Assembly: GCA_021613535.1 (NCBI GenBank)
Contig: CP075495.1
Coordinates: 6,386,001 to 6,450,000, forward strand
Direction of reading: 5' to 3'
Length of the DNA stretch: 64,000 nt
DNA from: Adineta vaga
Taxonomy: Eukaryota; Rotifera
A model generated the notes under the pieces. That model was not told the origin of the DNA. It ran no database searches and worked only from the letters and a program-made list of their open reading frames with translations. The translations under genes and the position numbers were made by a program. Positions 24,470 to 41,471 of this stretch are shown piece after piece (within the stretch, counting starts at the first letter, position 1; each line of letters starts with the position of its first letter).

Positions 24470-25582
24470 ATGACCGGTGCATCGGCAACATCGAATAATG
24501 AGGATAATAATGACTCTTGTTCCGTCCTTCTTTTTGTCTTGTGCAAACATCATCCCATTCCATTATGCCTTGAATGTATAAAGCAGCATCATAACGATAT
24601 CCTACAGAATGCAAAACAATTTTTTCACGAATACAATGAACTACAAGAAACCGTAATAAACAAACAAAATATGATTGTCGATGAAGTAGTAAAGACGATA
24701 GAAGATACCAACAACTATTTCGATTCTTATATCGGTGAACTTCGTGAGACGCAACGCAAAATCATCAAAGATCTACAAATAGAAAGAATAAATCGTGGAT
24801 CAAACTCAATAAAAAAATCAAACATCAGGTGAATGACTCTCAGATGACAGAAACTGAGGATTTTGTTAAAACAAAGTCAATAGTGACTATCAAATTTGAT
24901 CTTTCTTTATTCATACCACTGGAAATACTTGAGAATCATGCTGCAACTGAACGCAATAAGAGCTGTCAAAGAAACGTAGAAGAACTATTCCCTATTGTAG
25001 ATGAATTTCCTGATGTAAAAGATCATACAATTGATGCAACAAAAGTAGACGATATTGAATCTTGGACAACATGTGTTGATTTGATAACATCATTACAAGA
25101 GAAAATCGTATTATGACATTTTAAAATGTTGATCGAATGGCGAGTGATGATAAAAATATTCTATACACAGCTTATTTTATGGTAGAATAGCATTCGAAAA
25201 TTTGTTTGTATCACTGAAGATACAGTTTATACAGTAGAATACATAGATCGAACACTTACGATTGTATGTACAATTCATGGCATATGGTCTAAGACTCGTG
25301 TCACAACGAATGCTCAATCACTTTTTCTCTGGATAAATTTTACCGACAACGAATTCAATAGTATTAAAGTCTACTCGATTAAATTCGATTCGTCCTAGCA
25401 TATGCACTGATAATACTGAAATTCGCATGAATGGAGCAGATCGATTCTTTGTAACGACAGTTCGACGAAAACTACATATAATTTCCTTCACTGGTATAGA
25501 GCAAACAATTGAACTTGACAATGATGGTCAATGTATTGCTGTTGGTGATGGAAGTCGTGATATTCAAATAATAAGCTATTGA
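24470..25582 (+). pseudogene. B-box/coiled-coil/propeller gene broken by frameshifts
   Basis: ATG 24470 starts a B-box-like segment (FVLCKHHPIPLCLECIKQHH) and a long helix (LRETQRKIIKDLQIE). That frame stops at 24830-24832, just after a run of seven A bases. The frame one base away continues at once (MTETEDFVKTKSIVTIKFDL ... SLQEKIVL) to 25116. Further in-frame blocks appear in other phases: MASDDKNILYTAYFM, then TEDTVYTVEYIDRTLT, then NGADRFFVTTVRRKLHIISF and DNDGQCIAVGDGSRDIQIIS before a TGA at 25580. The last blocks look like propeller repeats. This is a TRIM-like B-box/NHL gene with at least three breaks. The A7 break alone could be a base-calling error, but the later ones argue for real decay. 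Confidence 0.6.
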
Positions 25583-25760
25583 AACTATGAATTCTTTATA
25601 ATGTACTCTGATCGAAATAGAATTAGAAAATTTTCTTTTGAACATTGCAAGATCAACTGATTTTGTTAAAATACATTATAGTTCAGTTTCATAAATAAAA
25701 TTATCATCAAAAAATAGAATAAAACTTCAAAATGAAAATATATTCCGAATACAATTTTTT

Positions 25761-25793
25761 CTCATTCAATTCGAGACTTTCAAATTGATTCAT
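25761..25793 (-). promoter_or_regulatory. Candidate SECIS stem-loop in the deiodinase 3' UTR
   Basis: Read on the minus strand, 27 bases after the stop: ATGA, one unpaired A, a 9-pair helix (TCAATTTGA with TCGAATTGA, one G-U pair), a five-base loop beginning AA, then one extra A and TGAG. An ATGA/NGAN core, a helix and an AA in the apical loop about ten bases from the core are the hallmarks of a eukaryotic SECIS. The helix is short and the extra A is imperfect. A second weaker candidate (ATGA with AACTGA/TCAGTT and TGAT) lies further downstream near 25653-25692. Confidence 0.4.
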
Positions 25794-25819
25794 CATCAGT
25801 CATTCATTTCTAAGTTATT

Positions 25820-26776
25820 CTATTCATTTGATCTACCTAATGTTTTCAAATGTTCAATAAATTCTCGTAATTCTAGCATGGTTTCACTTGGTTGTGCTTT
25901 ATAAATCAATTGATGTTCTTCATCAATAATATATATTCGTACAGGCCATGGTGCATATAATTTTTCGAATAAATTCCCATCTGTTTTATCCATTACAACA
26001 GACATTTCAATATTAAAATCACGAATGAAATCTTTGGTAACTGTTAAACGTTCTTCAATTGTTCGAGTTTGATTGTATTTAACTGGCACACATGTTGGAC
26101 TCCATCGTGCACTACAAATCGGCCATTCATCCTGCGCATGTGCTTCGAGAATATAGACAAAACGAAAATTAATTGATTTACAATAGACTTTGTACAAATC
26201 AGACAATTGAGACATGATGGCTCGTAATGGCGGTCATGAATATGAACCACTGATCAATACAGTTGGTGAAGAAGATTTCAATCCATCAAATAATTGACCT
26301 TCTTGTCCATCGAGTTGAATAATTGGAACATCAGGTGCAACATCACCAACTTGTAAATCACCATCTCTTGCTCGATTATATTTTGTATAAAGTGGAATAT
26401 CTTTTAAATCGGGATAGATTTGTGTTGCACATCTCAAACATAATATTGCATTGTCCATTTCATCGTCAAGATGAAATTCTCGTACAACTTGTTCTTGTAA
26501 TTCATTCACTACATTTAACCACGATGAAGACGAACTTTGTTCAGCTTCACTAAATCGTTTTTGGTATTCATCCGATAGACGTAATTCATTTTCTCGAATT
26601 AACATACGTTTAAGTAAACTTTTTGGAATAAATGATTGTGAACTTTGAATGATCTATTTATTAGAGTATTACAAAATAATCAATGATGATATGTATATAA
26701 GTAAGCTTACATTTGATTTGATCAAATCATCATAAGTAAAATTCGTTCGACCACTGGTTACATGTGCCATACCCAT
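25820..26776 (-). CDS. Iodothyronine-deiodinase-like selenoprotein
   Basis: Exons 26711-26776 and 25820-26653 (57-base intron) give 299 residues if an in-frame TGA at 26234-26236 is read as selenocysteine 162. The context is SGSYS-Sec-PPLRAIMSQ, which matches the deiodinase active site SCT-Sec-PP. Downstream conserved parts follow: YILEAHAQDEWPI (EAH..D.W), VVMDKTDGN and YAPWPVRIYIID, as in the thioredoxin-fold deiodinase domain. The frame stays open and protein-like for 130 codons after the TGA, so it is not a terminator. The family removes iodine from thyroid-hormone-type iodotyrosines; the substrate here is unknown. No N-terminal membrane helix is present, unlike vertebrate DIO1-3, so it should be cytosolic. 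It lies tail-to-tail with a pseudogene, and a candidate SECIS is in the 3' UTR. Confidence 0.88.
26234..26236 (-). other. In-frame TGA read as selenocysteine
   Basis: The TGA sits exactly at the position of the catalytic Sec of deiodinases, between SYS and PP. The same frame continues to a TAG at 25820-25822. Confidence 0.85.
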
Positions 26777-27530
26777 TTTGACAAAGTTACTTTTTTTTTG
26801 TTTCTCATCGACTTTTATAGTGAGTACTAGTTGCTTACGTGTGCTGCAATAACATGAATCATTACTGGTTGTAGACGTGACAAAAAGTATCTAAAGAATT
26901 ATGTACCTATATTGTTCTCTGACATTCGTTAGTGAATATCGAATCAAATCACTTATTGTTATCTTTAAAAAAGTTTTTCATACAGATACTTCAATCATAC
27001 GATATGAACTTTTGTTTAGCGATGTAACAATTTTCTCGTTCTCTTCCATTCAAATGAGTTCGTGATATTCATCAATGTTTATATCAAATAAAGACCTTGT
27101 TCAAGAAATTATAATCGATGTGTAAAAGATCATAATCAATATATTTTCCTTGATTGAATATTGAATAAATTTCAAACAACTTTCTCTAACTGAAACATAA
27201 TTAATTGAAATTTTATTTATTTTTCTATTGTATCAAATCAAAGTTCATCTTGAATACGCTCACAAGACAAGACAAACGATATACGAACAATTCTATTTAC
27301 TTCTTCATTCTAAACAATAGACATGTGGCGTTATCTATGATGATCTAAACCTATGAAAAAGAAGGTCAATGAGAAAAGATGTCACTGAAAATTTTCTTTT
27401 TTTTTTCGGGAAGTCATTCATCAATAGAGCAGAATTGTGTTTTTCCATTCGATATATCTTGATAGAGATATTGATAATTGATTGTTTATATTTACATCTC
27501 TCTCGTAGGTTAATGTAAAAGAAAACGAAT
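26777..27530. other. Divergent promoter region between the deiodinase and KDM5 genes
   Basis: About 750 bases shared by two divergently transcribed genes. It is AT-rich. A T-run near 27401 precedes a possible 5' UTR intron of KDM5 ending at a TAG near 27508. No coding signal is seen. Confidence 0.5.
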
Positions 27531-33413
<5,883 letters not shown>

Positions 33414-33962
33414 AAACACAAAAAGTATATCTTATATAATCTTTTGCAATCAAATAACAAATCTCTGTCTATCTGACTGTATTTTTGTTTTCGTTTACTT
33501 TTCTCTTCATATATATATATATATAATTTAAAATTTCTTTCGTATTTCGCGTCAGATAGACAAACAATTAAACATATATTCAAACGGGCCATATGAATAG
33601 TCAACATTGATCTTGTCTTGTCTGACTTGAAAAGTAAAACAAGAGAAAAAAAATACTAGGAAGTAGAAAAAAATGTGTGTTGAATATGGATTTTTTTCTC
33701 GCTCTCTCTTCTCTTTCTCTTTTGTTGTTTTCTGTCAAGTTCATCTTCATATTTTCGCCTTTTTTGTTTGTTTGCTTTTTCGGGATATTGACACAATCGT
33801 TTCTTGTAGATAGAAATTCTTTATTTGTTTGTGTATGTATGTACGTCCCGTATATGTTGTTCAAGAAGAAATCGGAAAAAAAGGCAAATTTCTTACATAC
33901 TGAAAAACAATAAATTACAAATGAAACTTTTTTTTAAATTTATTTCACAAAAAAAAAACAGT
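33414..33962. other. Convergent 3' region after KDM5
   Basis: 3' UTRs of two convergent genes. A (TA)n run lies near 33510-33524, with CT-rich tracts and an AATAAA near 33909. ORFs here are T-rich chance frames. Confidence 0.6.
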
Positions 33963-35287
33963 TCAAGATAGTGGAATAATTTTCATTTGTTTTAATCGAT
34001 CAAAACATTGAATGTAACTTTGTTTTGTATCCACAGTTGTCGTCCAACCGAATTTTCGAGCTTTAGTCATATCGCCATGATCATCAAATGCTCTACCAAG
34101 AACGAAATCTAGGAAAAAAAGTACTATAGATCAAATAAATGAACATATTCAGCATCATTCACCAATAAAATTCCAAGTTGCATAATCGAAAGCAGATGAA
34201 TCAAGTCGATTATGTTTTACTAATCGATCCCATGTTTCTTTATTTTTTGGCATATAATCAGCAAGTGAAAGTTCTAAGATGCCGATGTTACCTGTTTGAA
34301 TCTCTTCTATTGCATCAAATGTTTGTTCATGTGGTATAAAACCGAAGTATCTAAATTTATAGAAAATAAATTAGAACAAGTAACGAATATTAATACTTTT
34401 CAAAATGTGGCCATAATGTGCAAAATCGTACTTCATCACCATTATGTATATTAAATATTTCATTTTGAATTTCATCATTTGTTGATGACCATATTTGAAA
34501 ACGTGCAGTATTGAGTGCATCTGAATGATCCACAATTGCATTCCATGACACTTCATTGCCGGGAAAAAGTAAGGGATGACCTTTTTCTTTTTGGAGACTG
34601 GCATAGAGAGCAAGACTAACAGCAAAATTCATAAAATTGCCTTTCGATACACCAATGATCACATTCGGTCTTGTAATGATATATTTCCAACTATGTTTTT
34701 CAGCATATTCTTTTATTAGATCTTCTTGTGTATAATAAAAATTAATACCCGCATGACGAGAAGCATCTTCTGAATAAGGACGTGCTGCAAGATATTCACC
34801 ACCTTTATGTACACCATAGTACTAGAAAAATAGTGATGTCTTATATAAAATTCATGAATGAGAATGAAATTCTTACTTTATAACCAGTCTGAAGTGTAAA
34901 ACATTTAATACGTTCACCAGCGACTTTTATCGAAGCATCTAATGCTTTTTGTAGAAGTATTTTATTGCTTTCATCGGATTCTTTTTCATCTTGTTTTTCG
35001 ACATATGTAAAATGATATATATGTGTTATAGTTTCTCCACCTGCTTTAATTAATTCAGCAACAATTTCATTCACGCTAGCTGTAAATATATCAATAGAAA
35101 TGAAATAAATTCGATCATCATCAACATCTAATTGTGTTGACCGCCGTGATATACATATAATTTTACTCCATTCATTTCGTGGTTGTTCAATGAATGCATC
35201 AATCATAGCAGTACCAGATATTCCATTTGCACCCCATACGCAAGCAACGTTTGCTGAAGACGAGGACGACGACGAAGAAGACGCCAT
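33963..35287 (-). CDS. PRISE-type short-chain reductase (progesterone 5-beta-reductase/iridoid synthase-like)
   Basis: Four exons (34877-35287, 34397-34821, 34163-34350, 33963-34108) give 389 residues. After a poly-Ser start comes a Rossmann motif (VWGANGISGTAMIDAF). The active-site region is TLQTGYKYYGVHKGG, with the conserved Tyr and downstream Lys. NFYYTQEDLI, TRPNVIIGVSKGN, FNIHNGDEVRF and a C-terminal W-FD-R--GW-TTVDT block ending MKIIP are PRISE features. These NAD(P)H enzymes reduce activated C=C bonds of enones. The native substrate here is unknown. PRISE proteins are found in plants, fungi and bacteria, so acquisition by transfer is likely; three spliceosomal introns show it is host-adapted. 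It is divergent to the KUP gene about 760 bases away and convergent with KDM5. Confidence 0.85.
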
Positions 35288-36045
35288 ATTTGTTTATGAG
35301 TATACTCAATAAATTATACGTACTGCTTCATCGTCTTTATCCGCATCTTTCTTTGTTATGCCTCAATAATTTCGCTTTATTCGTTTATGTTTAATTTGTT
35401 CTTTGCTTTGTTGGATACATTTTGATAGGTAAATCTCTTCGAACAAAATGACATCTATGAAACATATATGACAAGTGATGAAAGATGACAATCTTTGACA
35501 TAGATCTACAAATCAGAAAAGTGACATACACTTCGTACTTCAAGTATCAGCATTCATAACTTAACATAAAATCATATATGTGTTACTCGACAGTTGAAGT
35601 CAAATTTCGAGTATTATCCTACTGATTTCATTCAAGAATACTTGTCGCTCAAAGAACATGAAATATATACGTTCAAATTTGATAGTATTCGCACAAATGA
35701 AAATATTTTCAATATTACAACTGGGAAATTCTAAAAGATTTTTGTATATTTATCTTTTCCTTGATTCTCACTAAGGTAAAAAACGTAATATCTGTAAAAA
35801 TAAATCAAAATTATATTTTGTTTGTAATGGAAAACAAAACGATATTCAGTCAGTCCATCGAGCAAAGTACATTCACTGTTTTACGTCTTTTGTCTACACG
35901 ACGATTCGATAAAGATAATCTTTTTTCTTCTTCTCGTTTCTCGTCTATCTGTATCTATCCATATACGTACATATCTCTGGTAGATGAATATATACACACG
36001 ATAAATCATCAGACAGAAGAAAGTGCTCTTTTTTGTCAGTTCACG
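35288..36045. other. Divergent promoter region between PRISE and KUP genes
   Basis: About 760 bases, AT-rich, containing the 5' ends of both genes. No TATA box could be assigned with confidence and there is no other coding signal. Confidence 0.5.
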
Positions 36046-38915
36046 ATGGTTCAAAGTTCGTAAATTCTTTTCATTTATATTCAAAAATCAATATGAACAT
36101 CTACGTTTGTATGAATAGGTCCAATCTTGAATAGAAATAATCATGAGAATGGAATTAAAATCGATGATAAAATCAAACATCGGTTAGAAATATCCGAGCA
36201 TAATGGAGATACAACGAAAATTTCTCCACGTAATAATTTACGTTTATTTCTTTCGTTAACAATTGGTTCACTTGGTGTTATATTCGGTGATATCGGCACA
36301 AGTCCATTGTATGTTGTTAGTACGATATTTGCTGAAAATTTGCATCCTACGCGTGAACAATGTATTGGTGTAATATCATTAATCATTTGGAATTTATTAA
36401 TAGTTGTCACAATTAAATATGCAGTTTTCATTTTGATGGCTGATAATCGTGGTGAAGGTGGAACATTTGCTCTATGTGGTTTATTAACAGGAGAACAGAG
36501 TAAATTGCGTGCTCGTGCTAAACATATCATTAGCATTGTTTCAATTCTTGCTGCTTCATTATTACTTGGTAATTTGAGCAGATTTATTTTGAAAAACTTA
36601 TAAATCTTTTCTTTTCTAAACAATTATTTTAGGCGATGGAGCATTAACACCTGCAATTAGTGTGTTATCAGCTGTTGAAGGCATAGCTACAACTTCAGGA
36701 TCACTAACGAAATGGATTTTACCAATTACAATTTTGCTAATAATTGGTCTATTCTTTGTACAAATGTTTGGAACATCGAAAATTGGTAAAAGAACTTTTT
36801 GACAAACTCTTATAATAGTTTTTTTCTTCTGAATATTAGGTTTAACTTTTGCACCAATTATGATCGTTTGGTTTGCGGTTCTATTCTCTATTGGTATATG
36901 GCGAATTACATTCGATCCAGTCATTTTACGAGCGTTCAATCCATGGGAAGCTATATCTTATTTAATTCGAGAGAAAAAACAAGGATTTCTTCAAATTGGT
37001 ATAAAAGAGAGTTTCCATAATAAGATGTAAAATATATTCTGTTGTAGGTGGAGTCTTCCTTTCTGTCACAGGCCTCGAAGCACTCTATGCTGATCTAGGT
37101 ATGATAGAATTGGACATGAGAAAAGGATAAATGAAAATTGTTTTCCTTCTTTTTCTCTTAGGACATTTTGGACGATGGCCAGTACGAACAAGTTGGTTAT
37201 TTGTTGTTTTACCATCGGTCGTGGCTAATTATCTTGGTCAAGGAGCTTTAATTATGCAATACCCTGAAACAATTACTAATCCATTCTATAATGCTGGTCC
37301 AACATGGGCACGTTGGCCATTGATTGTTTTATCCACTATGGCAACAAGTAAAGTTAATTTTTTTATACACAATCTAGATTCTATTTTAATACTCTTTTGA
37401 AATAATTAGTTATTGCCTCACAGGCAATCATTACAGGTGTTTTTTCATTGATAAGTCAAGCATCTGCTCTTGGCTATTCACCACCGTTACGTGCTATTCA
37501 TACAAATAAAAAAGTAATCGGTCAGATTTATGTTCCAGTAAGATGAATTAAAACTGGAGGATGAATTTATGTCATATTTCTTCTAATTTTTAGGGTATTA
37601 ATTGGATAATTATGCTATTAACATTAGCAATTACTCTCTTTTTTCGTACTAGTGCCAATCTATCACATGCTTGTAGGTGTATGAATATGTATAAAATGAT
37701 AATGATTAGAATTCTTTTTAGATGGTGTTACTGTTTGTTCGGTTATGCTTATCACAACCATACTTTACATGTGTGTAATGCGTTATGTTTGGAATCATCA
37801 CTGGATCTTAGTTCTTCTTTTCGGCATTTTTCTAATCATTGATGTATATTTTCTAGCAGCCAATGCAATCAAATTTTTCGAAGGTTTGTTTAATTAAAGA
37901 GATCATCTAGTTTCTTGTACAGATTCATATCCTAGGTGCTTGGGTTGCTGTCTTAATTGCCATTTTCTTTCTTATCCTTGGCTTTTGTTGGTACTATGGC
38001 CAAGGCATCCTTCGTCAATATCTTCATAATAACGCTCAAACAACTGCTTTGACACAATTAACTCGTCGTCTTGGCATGGATACTTCAGAAGAACCAATAC
38101 TACAAGCAGAAAATCATCCATTACCACATGAGAAAAGTATACCAGTAGAACATCAAACAACAAGCAGTGATGAAGACGATGAACACAGAATAGATCCAGC
38201 AAGTAATATACTTCAACCTATGATTAGTGAAAACGCTTCATCAAAAACTAATCGAATATCATTTATTAATATGAACGATCAAACAGAATTTCATACAAGT
38301 ACAGCAGGAAGTATTGCTTGTACAATTACACCTGGTCTAGGTGTTTTTCTAACAACATCATCAAGACATACACCACACGTATTCGAACGTGTATTGGAAC
38401 GTGTACATGCAGTAAGTTATTTCTGCTTTTTATGCTTTTTGATTTCAAACGATATTTTCTAGCTTCCACAAGTAGTTATTTTTCTTAAAATGGAATATGC
38501 ACGTATACCAATTGTTGATATTAGTCGACGATTGAAAATTCATACTTATGGTTCTGGACAAAGACATATCTATCATATTACAGCATGCTTTGGTTATTCT
38601 GAACATAAAATTCGATTACTTGATATGTATATTGATATAATGCATATTGGAAATCTTTTGTATTAATCATTCTTTTCATTTAGTTTGCAATTAGCTTCTA
38701 CTGAACATAATATTCCAGTTCCTGAAGATCGTAATATAACATTTTATATTCCTTCAATATCAATTCGTGTTAAACGTAAAGGATGGCGCGTATTCTTCAG
38801 TAAACATGTACTAATCATTTATTCAGTTTTGAAAAATATGTTTCCATTCGGTCAAAAAAATGTTCAATTACCACCTGATCAAACAGTTAGTGTTGGAATG
38901 GTTGTACCTCTATGA
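36046..38915 (+). CDS. KUP/HAK/KT-family potassium transporter
   Basis: Twelve exons give 745 residues. ATG 36046 lies in a 14-base first exon (MVQS plus two bases) that splices in frame to 36135. The family signature [14 protein letters not shown] starts the first membrane helix. [45 protein letters not shown] and [16 protein letters not shown] follow, as in bacterial Kup and plant HAK transporters. About 12 helices are expected, then a hydrophilic C-terminal domain that contains a roughly 90-residue acidic insertion ([14 protein letters not shown]) and the conserved [16 protein letters not shown] block. It should import K+ with protons across the plasma membrane. KUP is absent from most animals, so a bacterial, fungal or plant source is likely. 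The gene converges on cyclophilin (111 bases apart). Confidence 0.9.
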
Positions 38916-39026
38916 ATATCGTGAACAAAAACGATGTTTTTCTGTATCTTTCTCTTTATTCTTAATCTTTGAATTCTTCTAATCTTTTCTGATATTATTC
39001 TAACGAATAAAGAGTCATTTAATCTT

Positions 39027-39717
39027 TTATACTTGACCACAATCCATAATGACAACATTGGCTGCTGGTGTTCCTTCGTCTGTACCACAACTTTCCATTT
39101 TTTTCACAATATCTTGACCTTGTAAAACACGACCAAAAACAACATGTTTTCCATCAAGCCTAAAATAAAGAATAATTATAATAATAAACGGAAATTCAAC
39201 TTTACCATGGTGTTGGTGCAACAGTAATAAAAAATTGTGAACCATTTGTATTGGGACCTGAGTTTGCCATTGATAATAAAAATGGTACTTCATGTTTTAA
39301 TCGAAAATTTTCATCTGGAAATTTTGCACCATAAATACTTCGACCTAGAAACTATGCGATTATGGATGTCATTGTAGAAATATGTTTACCGCCTGTGCCA
39401 TCACGTAAATCAAAATCACCACCTTGTACCATAAATTGAGGAATGATACGATGAAATGGACAACCACGAAAACCAAAGCCCGGTGCACCTGTACATAGTT
39501 GTCGAAAATTTTCTAAAAAATGAAAACATATATTTATTTTATACTTCGATAATGAAAACAGATTACCTGCTGTTTTTGGTACAATATCAGAGAACAGCTG
39601 AAATAAAACAAATTAATGTAATGAAAATTAAATTAAAGGAGAACAAACCTCAAATAGAATGGCTCCTTGAGGTTGTCCATTTATTGCTACTTTGAAAAAT
39701 ACTTTTGGTCGTTGCAT
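39027..39717 (-). CDS. Peptidyl-prolyl cis-trans isomerase, cyclophilin A type
   Basis: Five exons (39649-39717, 39567-39597, 39390-39512, 39206-39344, 39027-39159) give 164 residues, the standard single-domain cyclophilin length. Catalytic and cyclosporin-contact residues are present: [15 protein letters not shown] (Arg, Phe, Gln), NGSQFFIT, and the Trp of [12 protein letters not shown], which is assembled across an intron. The end is [10 protein letters not shown]. There is no signal peptide or targeting extension, so it should be a cytosolic protein-folding enzyme. Confidence 0.95.
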
Positions 39718-40194
39718 GATTCAGCGATATGAACTAGGACACAAAAGTAACGATCGTAAATTTACATTGATGCGCTCTAGTGAGTGTAATAGTCATTTTT
39801 ACAAAGTCAAAGAACATACGAAAGTATAAAAAGTAAGTCATTTGTATACGAATTGATGAGCAAGATATCGATCAGGTCAATGCATATATCTCTATATACA
39901 TATCGATGAACTACTATTTCAAACAAAGATCAGTACACTACTTAGTCAAAAAGCAATTAATCTGATAGTAACTGATTTTTCTACTGAACTCATTCCTATA
40001 ATTATCAAGAGAGTTTCTATAATAATGAAAATCATATTGAAACTGCTGAAAAAAAGATGCGAAGAAGTAGTAATCACAGTTCATAAATGATCCGATGATT
40101 TTCCATTGTTCCGATAGGATTTGTCTTTATTTGTAATTGACTTTCGTTTCTTACCTTTGGCGCTGCTCTATTTATTTGTTTAATTAATGAATCT
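39718..40194. other. Divergent promoter region
   Basis: Shared by cyclophilin (minus) and the PPPDE gene (plus). It is AT-rich with no coding signal. Confidence 0.5.
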
Positions 40195-41043
40195 ATGATC
40201 ACAACGTCTCCACAAACATCTAAACATGCTGTACGTCTAAATGTTTATTATTTAACACCTTATCGTTCGCTACATACAATATTCAATGTAATGACATTAG
40301 GTTTATTTACTCCTTGTCATTCAGCTATTGAAATAGATGGTTTCGAATATGCATATTATGGACATCCATTTGATTTTAGTGGTGTCATGTGTGATTTACC
40401 AAATAGAATAGGCATGATGTTAAATTATAGTAAAATCTATGGTTATACATTCTTATCTAAAACAGAACTCGAAATAAGGGCACATGATTTAGGTTTTAAG
40501 GGTACGAAATATAATCTGTTTCAATTCAATTGTAATACATTTGCTGATGCTTTCCTATATCATTTAACAAATAATCGTTTACCTCGATGGATTAATCGAC
40601 CAGAACGGTGTCTGCAACATATGCAATGTATGCAACGATTATTTCATGAAAATGAAGATATTAGCTCGAGAATTATTGTTGCACTGTATATCAAATCAGC
40701 AGGTGATCAAACAATAGTTTTTAATCTTTTGGGAATTGGTAAATAATTAAATCTATTACACATATTTTTATTACAGACAACTTTCTTCTTAGCTAATAAT
40801 GAACGATTAACGACAATTTATGAAGTACTGTTAAAAGATTATATATTTCGTGGAAAAATCCCAAATTTTCATCATTTACGACAATTATCTGATCTTCAAG
40901 TTCAGGATCGTTTAACCCATATTCAAAATGATTTTCATTCCATATTTTCAACAACACAATCGATTACTTTAAATAAAATCTTCGACAATCTTACTTCCCT
41001 TCAACAACAAATTCACCGTTTAGAAAAAATTCAAACATTATGA
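40195..41043 (+). CDS. PPPDE-type cysteine peptidase (DeSI-like)
   Basis: Exons 40195-40738 and 40793-41043 give 264 residues. The catalytic His is in CHSAIEIDGFEYAYYG and the nucleophilic Cys in FNCNTFADAF, both in the PPPDE order. The family includes deSUMOylating and deubiquitinating isopeptidases (DESI1/2). The C-terminal 100 residues are helical (LRQLSDLQVQDRLTHIQ, LTSLQQQIHRLEKIQ) and could mediate dimerisation. The intron acceptor could be placed at two nearby AG sites; I chose 40792 because it alone keeps frame with the strong GTAAAT donor. It probably acts in the cytosol on SUMO- or ubiquitin-modified proteins. Confidence 0.8.
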
Positions 41044-41471
41044 TTGTTTAATTATTGATGTAGACATCGACTTTCTTTTTCTCTTTCAAAGAAGGTTGTT
41101 ACTAAGAAACAAAATTTATAAATGGATTTTTTTTTATTTGATGTCTTGTTATTGACATACGCACAACAAGCAGCTGATTCACTCGTGTAATATGAAATAC
41201 AAATGCTACTGTTATTTCTTTTTCTCTTCATCAGATTCTCCTCAATGCAATCGAATGAGCAGAAGAGGAGAAAAATTTCGTTCTTGAGAATGAATGAAGA
41301 TTATTAAGATGAATCGAGGAGAGGAAAAGAAATTCTTGTCAGGTCGTAGTATTCATCGTTACTTATTTAGACAGACTTTCGATAAGTGTGTTCAATATTA
41401 CTTTCTTATCTATTTCGGTTTGTTGTCCTATGTTATCATTTCTTTAGATTATTTAAATTTAAGACATATCA
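41044..41471. other. Spacer before the LRR gene
   Basis: Contains the 3' UTR of the PPPDE gene and the 5' UTR of the LRR gene. The ORF starting near 41294 is in a frame that cannot splice to the LRR exons. Confidence 0.5.

Noticed and set aside
26234-26236. TGA as evidence that the deiodinase gene is a pseudogene
   Set aside because: The TGA falls exactly at the family's selenocysteine position and the downstream frame is conserved, so recoding is the better reading.
33601-33913. ORFs on both strands after KDM5
   Set aside because: T-rich and A-rich low-complexity frames in a convergent 3' region without coding character.
36141-36939. Antisense ORFs of 160 and 107 residues across the KUP gene
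   Set aside because: They mirror KUP exons and run through its introns; no domain or start context supports them.
36046-38915. Bacterial contamination as the source of the KUP gene
   Set aside because: Eleven short GT-AG introns, host-like base composition and flanking animal genes on both sides rule it out.
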